From Lepidonotus clava (Eukaryota; Annelida; Polychaeta; Phyllodocida; Polynoidae), in the NCBI GenBank assembly GCA_936440205.1, contig OW387133.1, positions 67,766,374 to 67,830,373 on the forward strand: 64,000 bases of DNA, read 5' to 3'. Positions 36,201-47,033 of this stretch are shown here, one piece after another (positions within the stretch are counted from its first letter, which is position 1; the number at the start of each line of letters is the position of its first letter). Position numbers and translations under genes: made by a program. The notes under the pieces were generated by a model, which saw only the letters and a program-made list of their open reading frames with translations, was not told the origin of the DNA and ran no database searches.

Positions 36201-37400
36201 ACAACGCCGCAACTCACCTGAAAGAACAAGATAAAATATACATCAAAACACACGTAAAATAACGCATATATATATCCACAATGCAAATTGGGTATCTTTT
36301 CTAGATAACAAGCAAAGGAGCAGCAGGTGCAGTCAAAGTGAAAAGCCTTTCTATTTTGGCTGACTACAGGTAATGATGTTTTAAGCTTTCCACCTTACAT
36401 CAGGGTATAAACACACGAGTCATTATCAAGGGGAAAGGCGCGTCCTTCAGTTGAAATGCCCTTGCCAGAAAACACCTGCTCCACAACATTTTATTTTTGA
36501 AGCGACATTTTAATCAATTTTAATGAGCCTTGTGACAGAAATGTCTATTCGGTCGGATAGGGAATGTATAGCAATTCTGTCGTAAGCTTAGACCAAACGT
36601 GGGACTTACAAGTAAATGCATGCCTCCCCCCACCTTCATCAACTCCATATCGTGACAGTACTATGGCTCTAACAAACGTGGAATCTAACAATCAGCGAAG
36701 CTACTTCAATCAATGATGAATATTTCAATAGTACCGTCTCTTTTCTGACATCCCCCAAGGCAGATACTCTCATGTTTCACGAAAATCAAGACAAGGAACT
36801 TCATTATGCCATCAAGCAAAAACAGACCAGAATGGATTGGCACTCGCAGTGGTAAATTCTATCCGACGGCTCCGAAGTTACTTGATATCACGGCCCCAAG
36901 AAAGTGCTGATGAGAAGATCTTCATTTAATGCTGAGATAAAATCCAATTTCATTAATTCTTTGTTGAACATCTAATAAAACACGGTTAAAATGAGGAAAT
37001 GGGTCTAAGAATGAAGATGATTAAGAATCGCTTTATTTGAAGCAATTGGCATAAGTTATTTATCTGGGTCAGACGGTCCAGGGGGAAACAGGAAACCCGA
37101 GTCAATCAACTCGAAGGAAATTACTTTAGGGACTTGCTCCTCTAATTCATCCACGATCAATAGAGAACGTGGTTAAAATTAAATTGTAATTACATGGCAG
37201 AATTAAATTTAGTATATTCTGGTATTGACTTTCACGTGGGACTGGGGAATATTCGCAAACTGTGGCGCACTACTGGGTAATTAAACATTACACCTTTATT
37301 ACTCCAACTGTTTACATAACCCAGGGCTAATCAAACTAAGTGCTTTGACCCCTAAACCTATAAATCAAGAAATATCTCGGAAAATGAATACACACTGGGC
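33241..37400. other. Noncoding tract with two GC-rich islands
   Basis: GC-rich islands at about 34.62-35.05 and 35.50-35.93 kb lie in AT-rich DNA. The first contains an octamer-like CCCATGCATTATTTGC near 34813. The paired ORFs on the - strand at 35523-35936 and 35539-35925 occupy the same island in two frames, so at least one is fortuitous and neither shows a domain. No repeat is seen. Confidence 0.35.
36186..36217 (-). other. Candidate recursive splice site with 32-nt RS exon
   Basis: On the - strand a pyrimidine-rich tract ending TTGTTCTTTCAG is joined directly to GTGAGT, with the cut between 36218 and 36217. This is the acceptor-donor fusion of recursive (zero-length exon) splice sites found in very long animal introns. 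A second donor, GTG|GTAACA, lies 32 nt downstream, defining a 36217-36186 RS exon. Sequence upstream is AT-rich and not coding-like. This is an inference that depends on the - strand gene spanning this point. Confidence 0.3.
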
Positions 37401-38740
37401 ATAAACAGTGACTCTTACAATATCAGTGTGCAAGCCTTTTATATATCCTCTCTACTCGGGGGAAAAAGCTCACCGGGAGCCAATCATGCGATGTAGTGCC
37501 CCGAGAAAAGGTGGTGATAAATATTTGATCAATCCGATCTATCAATTTCCGCGGCAATATTGTAACAGGGCGGATCAGTCCAAACCCCATTATGGCCACC
37601 ACACTCACCCTACCAGCCACAAAACAGTAGATTCACAGCGAGGGGCAGACCTTTTTTTACTATTTGTAGGTTGAACAAAAAGAGGTGAAGGAGACGCTGG
37701 GCTGGCTGGTGGCGGAGTCCGGCTATGCGGACAAAGGGGATCCATTGTGATAACCCTGGGCGAATGGCCATTACGGGCATCCTCCGGCGAAGGCAACAAA
37801 AGGCCAAGCCACATGCACGGCTCTGCCCGTCTTGGTTTCGGAGATAATTAGGGGGCCAACCATTCTGGCGTCTTAAGCCACCCGCCCCTGACGATTGGTC
37901 CAGCCGGGGTCTTTTATCTCTCTCCGTCCTAGTTGGATGACAGCTCGTTATCCAGGAGCCTCCACAGTGATGTCCAACTACGGTCACTATATCAGGTGTC
38001 AGTGTGTTGGTCAGCTTAACTTTGACTTGATTAACACCTGAAGAATGACAGGTGAGAGGACAGAGAGAGATAGGGTTACCTTGAACTGTTGGTCGATGTA
38101 ATTTTGGACTGCTAATTGACAGCTACCAGCATGACAGTTCTTGAGTGAAACTTCTTGAACGCCCACGGTCCCATTAGGTCTTTCCTGACATATTCTGTGC
38201 CAAAATGTGTTGGCCTTCAAACGCAAGGAAATGGATGCACGTTGCCAAAGTTCGTATGTTATCACCCGAACTTGGCGACATGAAGACTTGGCCGATCTGT
38301 TTGGGCATCTGATCAAAGCTCCCCAGCACAACGGCCTTGCATGCCCAGGGTTCTGGGGGGGGGGGGGGGGGGGCAACGTCAGCAGTACATGGAGTCACTG
38401 ACCTCAGCACACATAGCACACCCCCTAGCACTGCCTTCATGTGAACAACGTCTACGTAGCCTGCCTAGATCTATAGGGACGCCGAGTAGGCGGGAGACTA
38501 TTAGAAATCAAGAAAGAGAAGTCTTCGGGTGGGCCCAGCTAATGGTGTTCTTCTCCTGCAGGGGAGCGTGGCATCCACAGAGCAACACCATCCCCTCGGC
38601 AGGGGACTCTGACCCCAGCCCACAATGTGGCGTCACGCCCCACCCAGCGCCCTATTCGTGTGAAGAGTCAACTTTGTTTCAGGATCAGCGCCCCACTGAG
38701 GGAAGGATGCCGTGGCCTTGTACCATTAGCTGCAAGTAAA
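37401..38740. other. GC-moderate noncoding block
   Basis: Overlapping ORFs on both strands (37610-37987 and 38011-38376 on the - strand, 38341-38739 on the + strand) have no domain content. The last two are extended by the poly-G run they read through as glycine or proline. TGACAGGTGAG (about 38047) is a Meis/E-box-type word. No exon is supported. Confidence 0.35.
38355..38373 (+). repeat. Poly-G run of 19
   Basis: Nineteen consecutive G residues. Long G homopolymers are unstable and hard to sequence, so the length is uncertain. It accounts for the glycine- or proline-run ORFs nearby. Confidence 0.9.
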
Positions 38741-41700
38741 AAATAACCTAGACAATATAAGCCCGGCCTACATTTAAGGAGCCTACATGGGGTGACACAG
38801 GTGTGGGGAACTCTACCCTCTATGACGTGGAAAACATGAATTCGCATATTCTATAGCTGCTGGTAGAAAAACCGAAGCCCCACTACAAAACATTCAGCGG
38901 ATATGCTAAGAGGTTATGATTACATTTCCCATTGGGTCATCGTCTTACATTCTAGGAAGTGGAAGAAAAACGTTATTGTCAGATATAGTGGTGAATGGAT
39001 TCCTAGAAAGCCGCGCCTTAATTCAAAGTCAGTTTTAGATTACAGAGGGACAACATAAAATTATGATATTCAAGCAACCACATTAATATAAGACACTTGT
39101 CTAGTGTTCCGGAAAATCATAGTAGGTTACACCTTTCATGATAAATACAATGTATAGAACATGTCTTATTTAGCAGTTGAACTGGACCAAGGACATGACT
39201 TTGTGGCATAACACTAATATAAAGTTACTGATGTTATCACATTTGCAAGGCCTGTCTTCAGAGCAAACACTTTACGTCACTCCTAGGCAACCCCTACACA
39301 CTTCTCATAAATTGGTCAGATCCGTTTTGGATTCACTGAAAACCAAGTAAGAACTGAGCTGGGGACACAAAACCTATGACTTCGTATGGAGTGACAGTTT
39401 CCAATACAAAACCACACATTCTTAAACACATGTGACAACGCTTCAGTGCCGCTCGCTGTTAAGTGACTGGAGTTCCCAAATGTGTACTCACAGAGCGAAA
39501 CGAAAAGCCAATGAGAGATTGTATGGAACCTGAAATCCTTTTTAAAGTGATGACAGACTAATTAAACGTCGCATGGTGTCCCTCTGATGTGTTCTAAATT
39601 TTTAAAGGCGTGGTTCTGCCTGTTATTTTTTCTTTGGCCAAAGAGAAATCAATTTTATTTTTAATATTCAATCCATGTACTGATGCCTCATTACAATCAT
39701 CTCGCTTTTTGAACCGCTTATTAGCACCGCAATAACCAACATCTTTAAAAGTGGCGAATTCTGAAGTCCCTAATTAACTCAAGCTTCTGTGACTTGTTTT
39801 ATTGGACTAACAGCGCCAGACATAATTCAGTAAACCAATTCACCAGGGCATAAAAGGAATCGCGAAGGAGTGTTGGAGCACGAGTTCTGTGAAGATTTCA
39901 CGAGCAGGTCTTTTCAGGGGCGTCTCGTTTGAAGGCTGTGATAAACACAACTCCTATGTCCCGCCTAGAGAGCACAATGTTCCCTTAACTTACAATCTCG
40001 CTCGAAAGAAAAATAAGAGGGAACTCTCGACTGAGAAACAAAACATCTTCGTTTGATGCGAACCAAATGAAAGTAGTTTGTACAACTCTTCCATAATTTC
40101 TAGGTGAGTGTACTGCGTTATGATCTATCTCCAAAAACGTCAAAATAAATCATCTGACATTTTCTTTTTCATTAATTTTATTGAAATATTAAACTCAGTG
40201 TAATTACACTAACAAGTAGGTCGTAATATGGTGCAATGACTTACTGCCACCAGTTGAAATGCCCATCCCATATGTCGGCATGTTTTATAAGAAGTCCCTT
40301 AGTTCACACAGTTCTCTTATAATTATACTTCATGCACAATTGAGAGGTATCCTTTCAGACGTTCCCACAGTCTTACTGTAAGGCTTAGTGGGAACATATG
40401 GGGTATATAAATAATTATAGCAAAAAGAAACGCGATGCATTGTTTGGACCGCCTTGTATTACTTTCTATGGAAATGAGAAAAAATGTGACCTGCTACAAA
40501 CTGACACTTGAGGCCAACATCCAACAAAAGATCACAGGTAAAACATGATCCTGACAAGAACTGTTTTATTTTGTGACACATCGGATCAGCTTTTAAGATG
40601 GTCTAACACTCCCTCGGCTCGGCGCTCGGACCTGTTTGGCTACATTCCAACTGGCTCTGAATGTCTGTGGATAGAACCGACGGGAAAAAAGCCCATGAGC
40701 CAGAGGTAGAAAAGGTTTTGTTGTATGGAGAACTAGTGAAGTTTACCTAACCTAAGAGATATTTCTCCTTGTATATACTGACGGATTCTACAACAAATAT
40801 GGATATCATGCGCTTCGTTCAAGTGTGTGATGAATAAACATGAGGTGTGTGTGTGCAATGACACACACATACGGCCATGTTAGACAGAAAAGTCATGGAT
40901 GGTCAGAACTGGGGCTACGATAAGGGTGGGGAGCAGGGGGGGGGGGGGTATCTCTAGTCTCATATGGCGACGTCCAGGTAACGACAGACTGGCGCTCGGG
41001 TGGCAAGGGAACAAAATTAATGGACTTCATGATGCTTCAATATTTACCGAAGTAGCTCTATAAATAGAGTAACTGAACGCAAGTCAAATGAAAACTTGAG
41101 AATCTAAAATCTTGTCGGATGGTTCTTCTCCGGCATTCTCCGTCTTCTGTACTTATCGGCTAATTGGTTTTTCTCCCAACATTTCATGTCCATACCAAAG
41201 AGTCAAAAAGCCGGTTTCCTTTTAGTCACAGGTAAGCAGGTCATGTGGGAATCACGCTGTGAGTGTATAGTGTCAGAATTCATAGCCCTACCTGGGATTT
41301 TCTATTACTTCTTCAACACAGCATAATATACATAGATATACCTCTTGCAGAAGAAATAACCTGGATTTTTCACCGTAATGTACGGCTTGTTTTCTTTTTA
41401 TCAGAGCAAAGCCCTCATGAATGAATCGATACACCGTCCTGATAAAGCAAAAAGAAAAAGACTGAAAATTGTATGAATTTCAATGAACCACCTCAACATT
41501 CAACTGTATTACGACATGCCTATTTGGGGGCAAACTAAGTCAGAGACACGAATAACTTGTGAGGAGGAAGTATTCACGGCAGACAGAAATAAGCATTGAC
41601 CTCTGGGTCTAGGAGCTAATACGTTATATACAACTCCGACCGGCCAAACACAAAAACAAGCATTGACGGTATAATGTTCTAGTTGACAGGAGCCTTCGGT

Positions 41701-42000
41701 CACGTAACGCTATCGCCCCCTCCCGAGCGGTCTGCAGCACCCATCCCGGCCTGGGGTCTATGAACTCTATTACCCTGGAGTCAAATGCCTCCACAAAATA
41801 CTGCTGAACCCATAAATTGCCTCAACATTCAAAACAACACGTGTTGTATTGAAAATATGTGATAACGTGGTAATAGATATTTTGGTATGACTCATAAAGT
41901 ATGGCTTAATTCCGTCTACTGCATATTGTATTGTATGAGCTGTTCCGAGTAATATGTTTAGGGGGTATGCCGGCGGCAAATGGGATCGTTTTTTCGTCCT
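38741..42000. other. AT-rich noncoding tract
   Basis: No ORF above 65 codons starts and ends within 38.74-41.5 kb. The 39.55-39.90 kb part is rich in homeodomain-type words (TAATTAAC, TTTATTGG, CAATCAT) and looks like conserved-type noncoding DNA. A short G run lies near 40937-40948. No repeat or RNA gene is recognised. Confidence 0.4.
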
Positions 42001-44270
42001 ATGTGCAACAAGTGACCCGGTGAGGGACACAGTAGGTGGATGTAGCGACGAGCAGCAGGCTGTGGGGTATGTACAGCGGGAAGCACCTATTGCCCAACAC
42101 GTGTTTCCCACCGTCTGCCTTGCCAACTAATCTACTTAGACCCGCCTGGCTTATGGAATGGCTCCAGCTTGGAAGCCACATACGACTGAACGTGTCGGCC
42201 AGCCGGACACCACATGGTATTGTTGGCTCAGTATCCAAAGGGGATAACAGCCGATAAGCACATTCTGTAGCCCCCAGGCGTATGATAGAAATAAGGGCGA
42301 AGTGCAAAATTGCATTTTGGTATTGCTCCTTTTTATAACACATTTGTGAATAACGTATTAGGTGGAAAGGTCAGGCGAGGAAAAAATAAAGGCGTTAAAA
42401 GGGCAGTCTGAGTTGTTAAGTGGAGAGAGTAGGTTCTGCAGCAAAGGTCGTATAAGTTGGCGAGTGCCGCCATGATATTCGCTTCATGGCCTCTTTATTA
42501 AAGGCATGGAAATCATAAATTGCCACGTGGCAACGTGCAATTACACTTGGCTAAAAGGACGTTCCCGACACAACGGACAATGCTCCCAGGGAAACTGCCA
42601 ATACAGGGTCCCAGCACGCCACGTTCCACGGGTTTGTTTGTTTAGTTTAAGAAGACGGTTCGCGCCAAGAACGAAGCCAGCTGAATGGCTTCCTTTAGTG
42701 GCCGTGTATTTCATGTGGCTGCCCCATAACCAGCTGCATACGGCGCTTATTTACAGCCACCAGGAGGCCCAGCAGGCCTGCTGCTACCCACTGCAGCCTG
42801 CATGATGCCCCATAAACACCTCAATGGCTCAATATCCATCAAGACATCCTCCGTCACAGCCTTTGTCTACTGCACAATAACCCTGTATCATAGAGCAGCT
42901 CGCAGCGCCTGTAAAAATCCATACTCAGCTTTTGTATCTAAAGTCCTTCGCTTTTCCCCTACGGCAGGCCATGCGAAGCTGCGTATGTGCCAAGCTTAAT
43001 GTTTTTACTTCTGCCTGGCTGGCGCCTACCACCCACGGCTATGAATGATGCAGAGGCCTGAGATCTGTTTGTAAAGCACCATTGTTACTCACTCCAAATT
43101 AGTAGCAACTTCTCGTGCTTGGCTTAAGGAAGCCACCCAAGGGGAAAATGGCCGACATGCAGCCCGGGCAATGATTGCGTGTGCCGGCATCATCAGCCAG
43201 ACCGACTGGAAGACTACAACAACATGAGGCCGATTTTCCACCAAGATGCACAGGGAAATGGACAATGCCTTTTCGTGGACACTGGCCCAACTCGTGCATT
43301 GTTGTCAGATTGTCCGCGTGGCTACCTCATATACAAAGGGTTTTAATTACAATGGCCAAGTAGGAGGAGTCCGACCTAATTTCCCGACAAACGTATACAG
43401 TTACCTGATGAAAGGTATTTATGAAAGAGGCAGTGCACCATTTGACTTTCCCCACTAACCATCACTGTACTCCCCGGGTGCCCCGGGCGCGCATCATCAG
43501 GGACTTATCTCTGGGGGTAAACTCACTAAACTGCCAGCGTAATGTGTGTTTTATTGAAGTGCTAGATCTAGGCTGTGCCAGTAAAGCCTCCACAGCGGCA
43601 GCCAGCGACTGGCCATGAATCTTTTAGGCCGCCCCGTGAAGGCACCTCGCCTGGGTCCGTTGGTGGCATGCCGCCCTCGGCTGGCCCCCGACTCCGTTAT
43701 GGAGCCATCGCATGCTGAGGGAGCACACCTCCAGATGGAGAAACCCACCTTTGTATGCTTTATTTTCACATTAATTAAGAAATCCGCCCACCCCTACCTC
43801 TTCCCTTGGGCACCGTCCCAAGAGATTGATCTCATTCGACTTCCCAGGGCTAACCGGTAACCCAGGTACCACCTTTCCCCATTGACTATTTGCCTTGTCT
43901 TGTGGTGGCTTCGGTGGTCCATACAGCGTGGTCAGCGAAGGTGTGGTCGCGCCTATTCGACGTGGGGAAGGCGTCGCCATAGGGCCCGGCAGGTGATGCT
44001 ATAGAGCTGATCCTCATGGACAAAATTGGGCTCGGCCGGCTGGAGAAGCCACTGATGCCGCCGGCTGTGGGGGGAATTACAAGCTATTGGATCAAGGAGT
44101 AATCCTATTGTGGTGTTACTGACGACAGGGCCGGAAAAGCCACGGACACCAGGGGCACAGTCGGCGGGGGCTGAATAAAGCCATGTCCCAGACACAGGTT
44201 ACACGGTTTGGGCTTGGGTTTAATAGGGCCAATCAGCAGTGGTTACTTTACAATTACATCACCACGCTTT
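42001..44270. other. Mixed GC-rich noncoding block
   Basis: Short ORFs overlap on both strands throughout, with none above 119 codons and none with a domain. GC-rich islands at 42.0-42.2, 42.5-42.8 and 43.4-44.2 kb contain SOX-like ACAATGG (about 43351) and CCATTGTT (about 43079). A phrase AAAAGGGCAGTCTGAG near 42398 resembles one end of the 1242-1434 MITE, but no partner end is found. Confidence 0.3.
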
Positions 44271-45225
44271 GCCAGAACTTAGTTTTTCCTGAAAAGTACA
44301 TTATCTCACTGCCTCACCTGATCATAGGCCTGTGATGGGTAATCACATTCAATTTGCTGGCGACGGACGAAGCTTATTTCAATTGAAAAGGTTAAACGTA
44401 TGCGGGTCTATTATATTTCCGTGCACATTTGCTTTGGACACAATAACTACCTCTGCTTTGGAAGCGGACTTATCTCTACATTCAATAGACCTGTTCACAC
44501 GCCGATAATACACTTGATGTACGCATTAATAGGAACGAATCATGGCATTAATACGATAAAGAGACACACGATGATCTGTCCTCTAGCCATAGAACTCGCC
44601 AAGAGAGACATACATCACTCCCCCTGACGACATTGTCAGTAAATAGGGTTGGCGGACCTCCATCTCCTATATTATATACGTCCATAGGGCTGTCACCGTT
44701 GCCAGGGGTACATGCCCTGACAGGAAGGCATTTGATCTTTAATGCACTGCTATTTAGAGTGGCAAAACATGTACTGGTGAAGCTTTGATCGACCTGCCTG
44801 ACCTTGGCCTTACACAGATGACACGACTATATCTGAGGGCCAATAACTTTATAGCTCATGGCGTGATATCTGCCAAGGTCATGGAACCCCACGACAGCTC
44901 GGGGGAGATAAGCCGGGCAACTTTCATGAATTATCAACTGAAAGCGGCGCCATGTCATGCTACTCCAGCCTATTGGTGCTGAACAAATGCACTGAAACTA
45001 ACTTCTAAATGCACTGCCACACCCTATTTGAATAACTCAATTTTCATCATAACTAGTTTCAATAATCAATTTATTCACTTTACGAGGTAACTGAATTTGC
45101 ATTCAGGAAGGGTATTGATTGATTTCTGTTTGTACTCTGAATATAGTCAAAGGATATGACAGGGTGGTACACCTGGATGTTGTGGGATGACCTGAGCCTA
45201 TCCCGCCGTTTGATGGCCACCTCCC

Positions 45226-45243
45226 TGACAGGTGTGATTGATG
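45226..45243 (+). promoter_or_regulatory. Overlapping Meis, T-box and Pbx-Hox type sites
   Basis: Eighteen bases contain TGACAG (Meis/TGIF, 45226-45231), AGGTGTGA (T-box, 45230-45237) and TGATTGATG (Pbx-Hox, 45235-45243) overlapping head to tail. A similar TGACAGGTGTGACAG string recurs at 46155-46169. Composite overlaps of this kind are typical of developmental enhancers, but binding is not shown. Confidence 0.35.
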
Positions 45244-45301
45244 AAGTCGTCGGCTTCAGGGACTAATGGCCAGGGTCAGCTGCCGGGGTTATCCAGAAGA
45301 C

Positions 45302-45360
45302 GGATTAGGGAATTAAGGATTAAATCCCTGATTAACTTTACACCCGGCTGCAAGCAGCCG
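45302..45360. promoter_or_regulatory. GGATTA pair and a 7-bp palindrome
   Basis: Two GGATTA sites (45302-45307 and 45317-45322), the target of K50 homeodomains such as Otx, Pitx and Gsc, are followed by TGATTAAC and then by CGGCTGCAAGCAGCCG (45345-45360), a 7-bp-arm palindrome. They lie about 60 bp right of the Meis/T-box/Pbx cluster and may belong to the same element. Confidence 0.3.
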
Positions 45361-46154
45361 CTTATAATTGGATAATAATTCCTGGACTGGAAAGGCACTG
45401 TGGTCGGATTGAAATTGAAAGCGTCTGGTCTGTGCTAAAACATCCTGCGTAAATCACTAAAGAAAAAGTTACACAGTTCTTGCAGGGGACTTCAGTTTGT
45501 CAGTAAGCTGTGCCATAACTCGCCGAAGCCAGTGGAACGCTCATACATGAAAAGTGCCTTCCTTTATTGGTCTAAAGTTCTGCTGCTTGGGGAATTTAAG
45601 CCTTCCCTTGGCCAGATCACGACCCCAGTCGTTAATGTCAATTTGGTTCCATTTCTATTCGCAGCACATACGATATAAACCGTTCGGTCAAGCTATATAA
45701 AAGACATTTCCGACGGGGAAAAGAAAGAGATCTCGGTTGACGATGAACCGGGGGCCAGTGTCAAGGATGAATGTGTCTTAATTCCCCTGGTCAACACAAA
45801 GTCCGAGGCCGGCCTCACGGCTGTGGCCGGCGGGTGACAGTGGCGGAAGGGGCCAAGGGGGAGGCGTGTGAAAGGATTGACGGCTTGGTCGTGGAAATCA
45901 CCACCTGTGGAAGGAATACTAAACAGCGCGGGCAGGCTGTTCTCTGATTGGGGCTAATTAGAATGAATGACCATGGCCAAATCTCCCAATCCTGGTGGGA
46001 GCTGGAAGCCGGCTTGACAGGAGGACGGCGTGCGGCCAGGCGGGGGTAGGGGATCGGCCGACCAGGGGTCAGGATGGGCCGGGGACGGCTGAGTGCCGGC
46101 GACGTGCTCAGGGCAGGGGAGAGGGTCAGGCCACAGGAGGGAGTCCAATATACA

Positions 46155-46169
46155 TGACAGGTGTGACAG
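46155..46169 (+). promoter_or_regulatory. TGACAG-AGGTGTGA-TGACAG composite
   Basis: TGACAG (46155-46160), AGGTGTGA (46159-46166) and TGACAG (46164-46169) overlap, putting a T-box half-site between two Meis/TGIF sites. Its first 12 bases equal those at 45226, so the arrangement occurs twice within 1 kb. Confidence 0.3.
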
Positions 46170-46968
46170 GCGCCGCCTGCATCCAGGTGGTCGTCAGCCC
46201 CTATTTACACCCTAACCCCACGGGGATACCGTCGGCGTATACGGACATAACTCGTCGTAAAACTCGCCAGATACCAACTCCGAATCGGCAATTATTCTGC
46301 AACAGGGTATGATAGGAAGATCCTTTCAAGCCCAGAGAAACCATCAAAAGTAATTGGCTGATATTTCTCCAGTTACCACCAATTGAAACCGAGGAAAGAA
46401 CGATAAAAAATATGCGCGCGGCACCCATGAAAAACGGTCATAAATAAACCGATTACTGCTACCGAGCAGGTGATTTTTGCCCGGAAGCAGGGACTTCTTA
46501 TTGGCTGAGGTCAAGGACCACAGGTTGCAGGATGGCGGGGGCCGTCCGTGCAGGTTACTGGGTGTTTGCCCTACCCACACCAGCACTGCCACCTATTGGA
46601 AGTGACAGGCGGTGATTGGGGCGCCGCGCTCCTTCTACCAGCCACCATTACAATGACCAGCGGGGCCGTGTCCGCTGTTATGGGGTGCAGGTCACCGGCA
46701 TTCACTGACCATCACCGCTGACCACATAGATGTTGATCTATGGGACCTGCCGCCATCAGACGCCGTCTAAAAGACCCAGGAGGTGGTCAGATGGGCCGAA
46801 ATGCACTGCTCAGCAAACCATTCCCTTTTAGGCGATGCACATACACAGTAGAGGAAGATCCATGGGTTTGTCTTGATCAAATCAAGACTTACTTGAGAAC
46901 GTAGAAAATGCATACATTTATCAATGCAGTCAAATAGATGAACACGATTAACCCTAACTCGCATCCTG

Positions 46969-47033
46969 TACATTCCATGGGAAATCCAAGCTTATCTATA
47001 CCTACAATAAGCTTGGATTTCCCATGGAGTGTA
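46969..47033 (+). ncRNA. 27-bp stem, 11-nt loop hairpin; candidate small-RNA precursor
   Basis: Arms at 46969-46995 and 47007-47033 are complementary over 27 positions with a single T:G (wobble on the + strand) near the base. The loop is CTATACCTACA. The 65-nt size, 11-nt loop and stem length fit a pre-miRNA, with possible arms beginning ACATTCCATGGG and TAAGCTTGGATTTC. The almost complete pairing without bulges is unusual for an ancient miRNA, so a young miRNA, a siRNA-type hairpin or a foldback MITE remnant are alternatives. I do not recognise either arm as a known miRNA. Confidence 0.35.

Larger units (their letters stand above)
44271..46968. other. Noncoding tract rich in developmental-type motifs
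   Basis: No exon is supported. The 45.18-45.45 and 45.95-46.20 kb parts carry dense motif clusters listed separately. ORFs at 45954-46148 on the - strand and 45995-46312 on the + strand overlap in opposite frames across a GC-rich island and have no domain. Confidence 0.35.

Noticed and set aside
40366-40400. GTTCCCAC ... GTGGGAAC pair resembling Su(H) paired sites or a small hairpin
   Set aside because: The two sites face the wrong way for the canonical Su(H) paired arrangement, and the fold contains a bulge and no proper loop.
42396-42430. AAAAGGGCAGTCTGAG resembling one end of the 1242-1434 MITE
   Set aside because: Only part of the terminus matches and no inverted partner end was found nearby.
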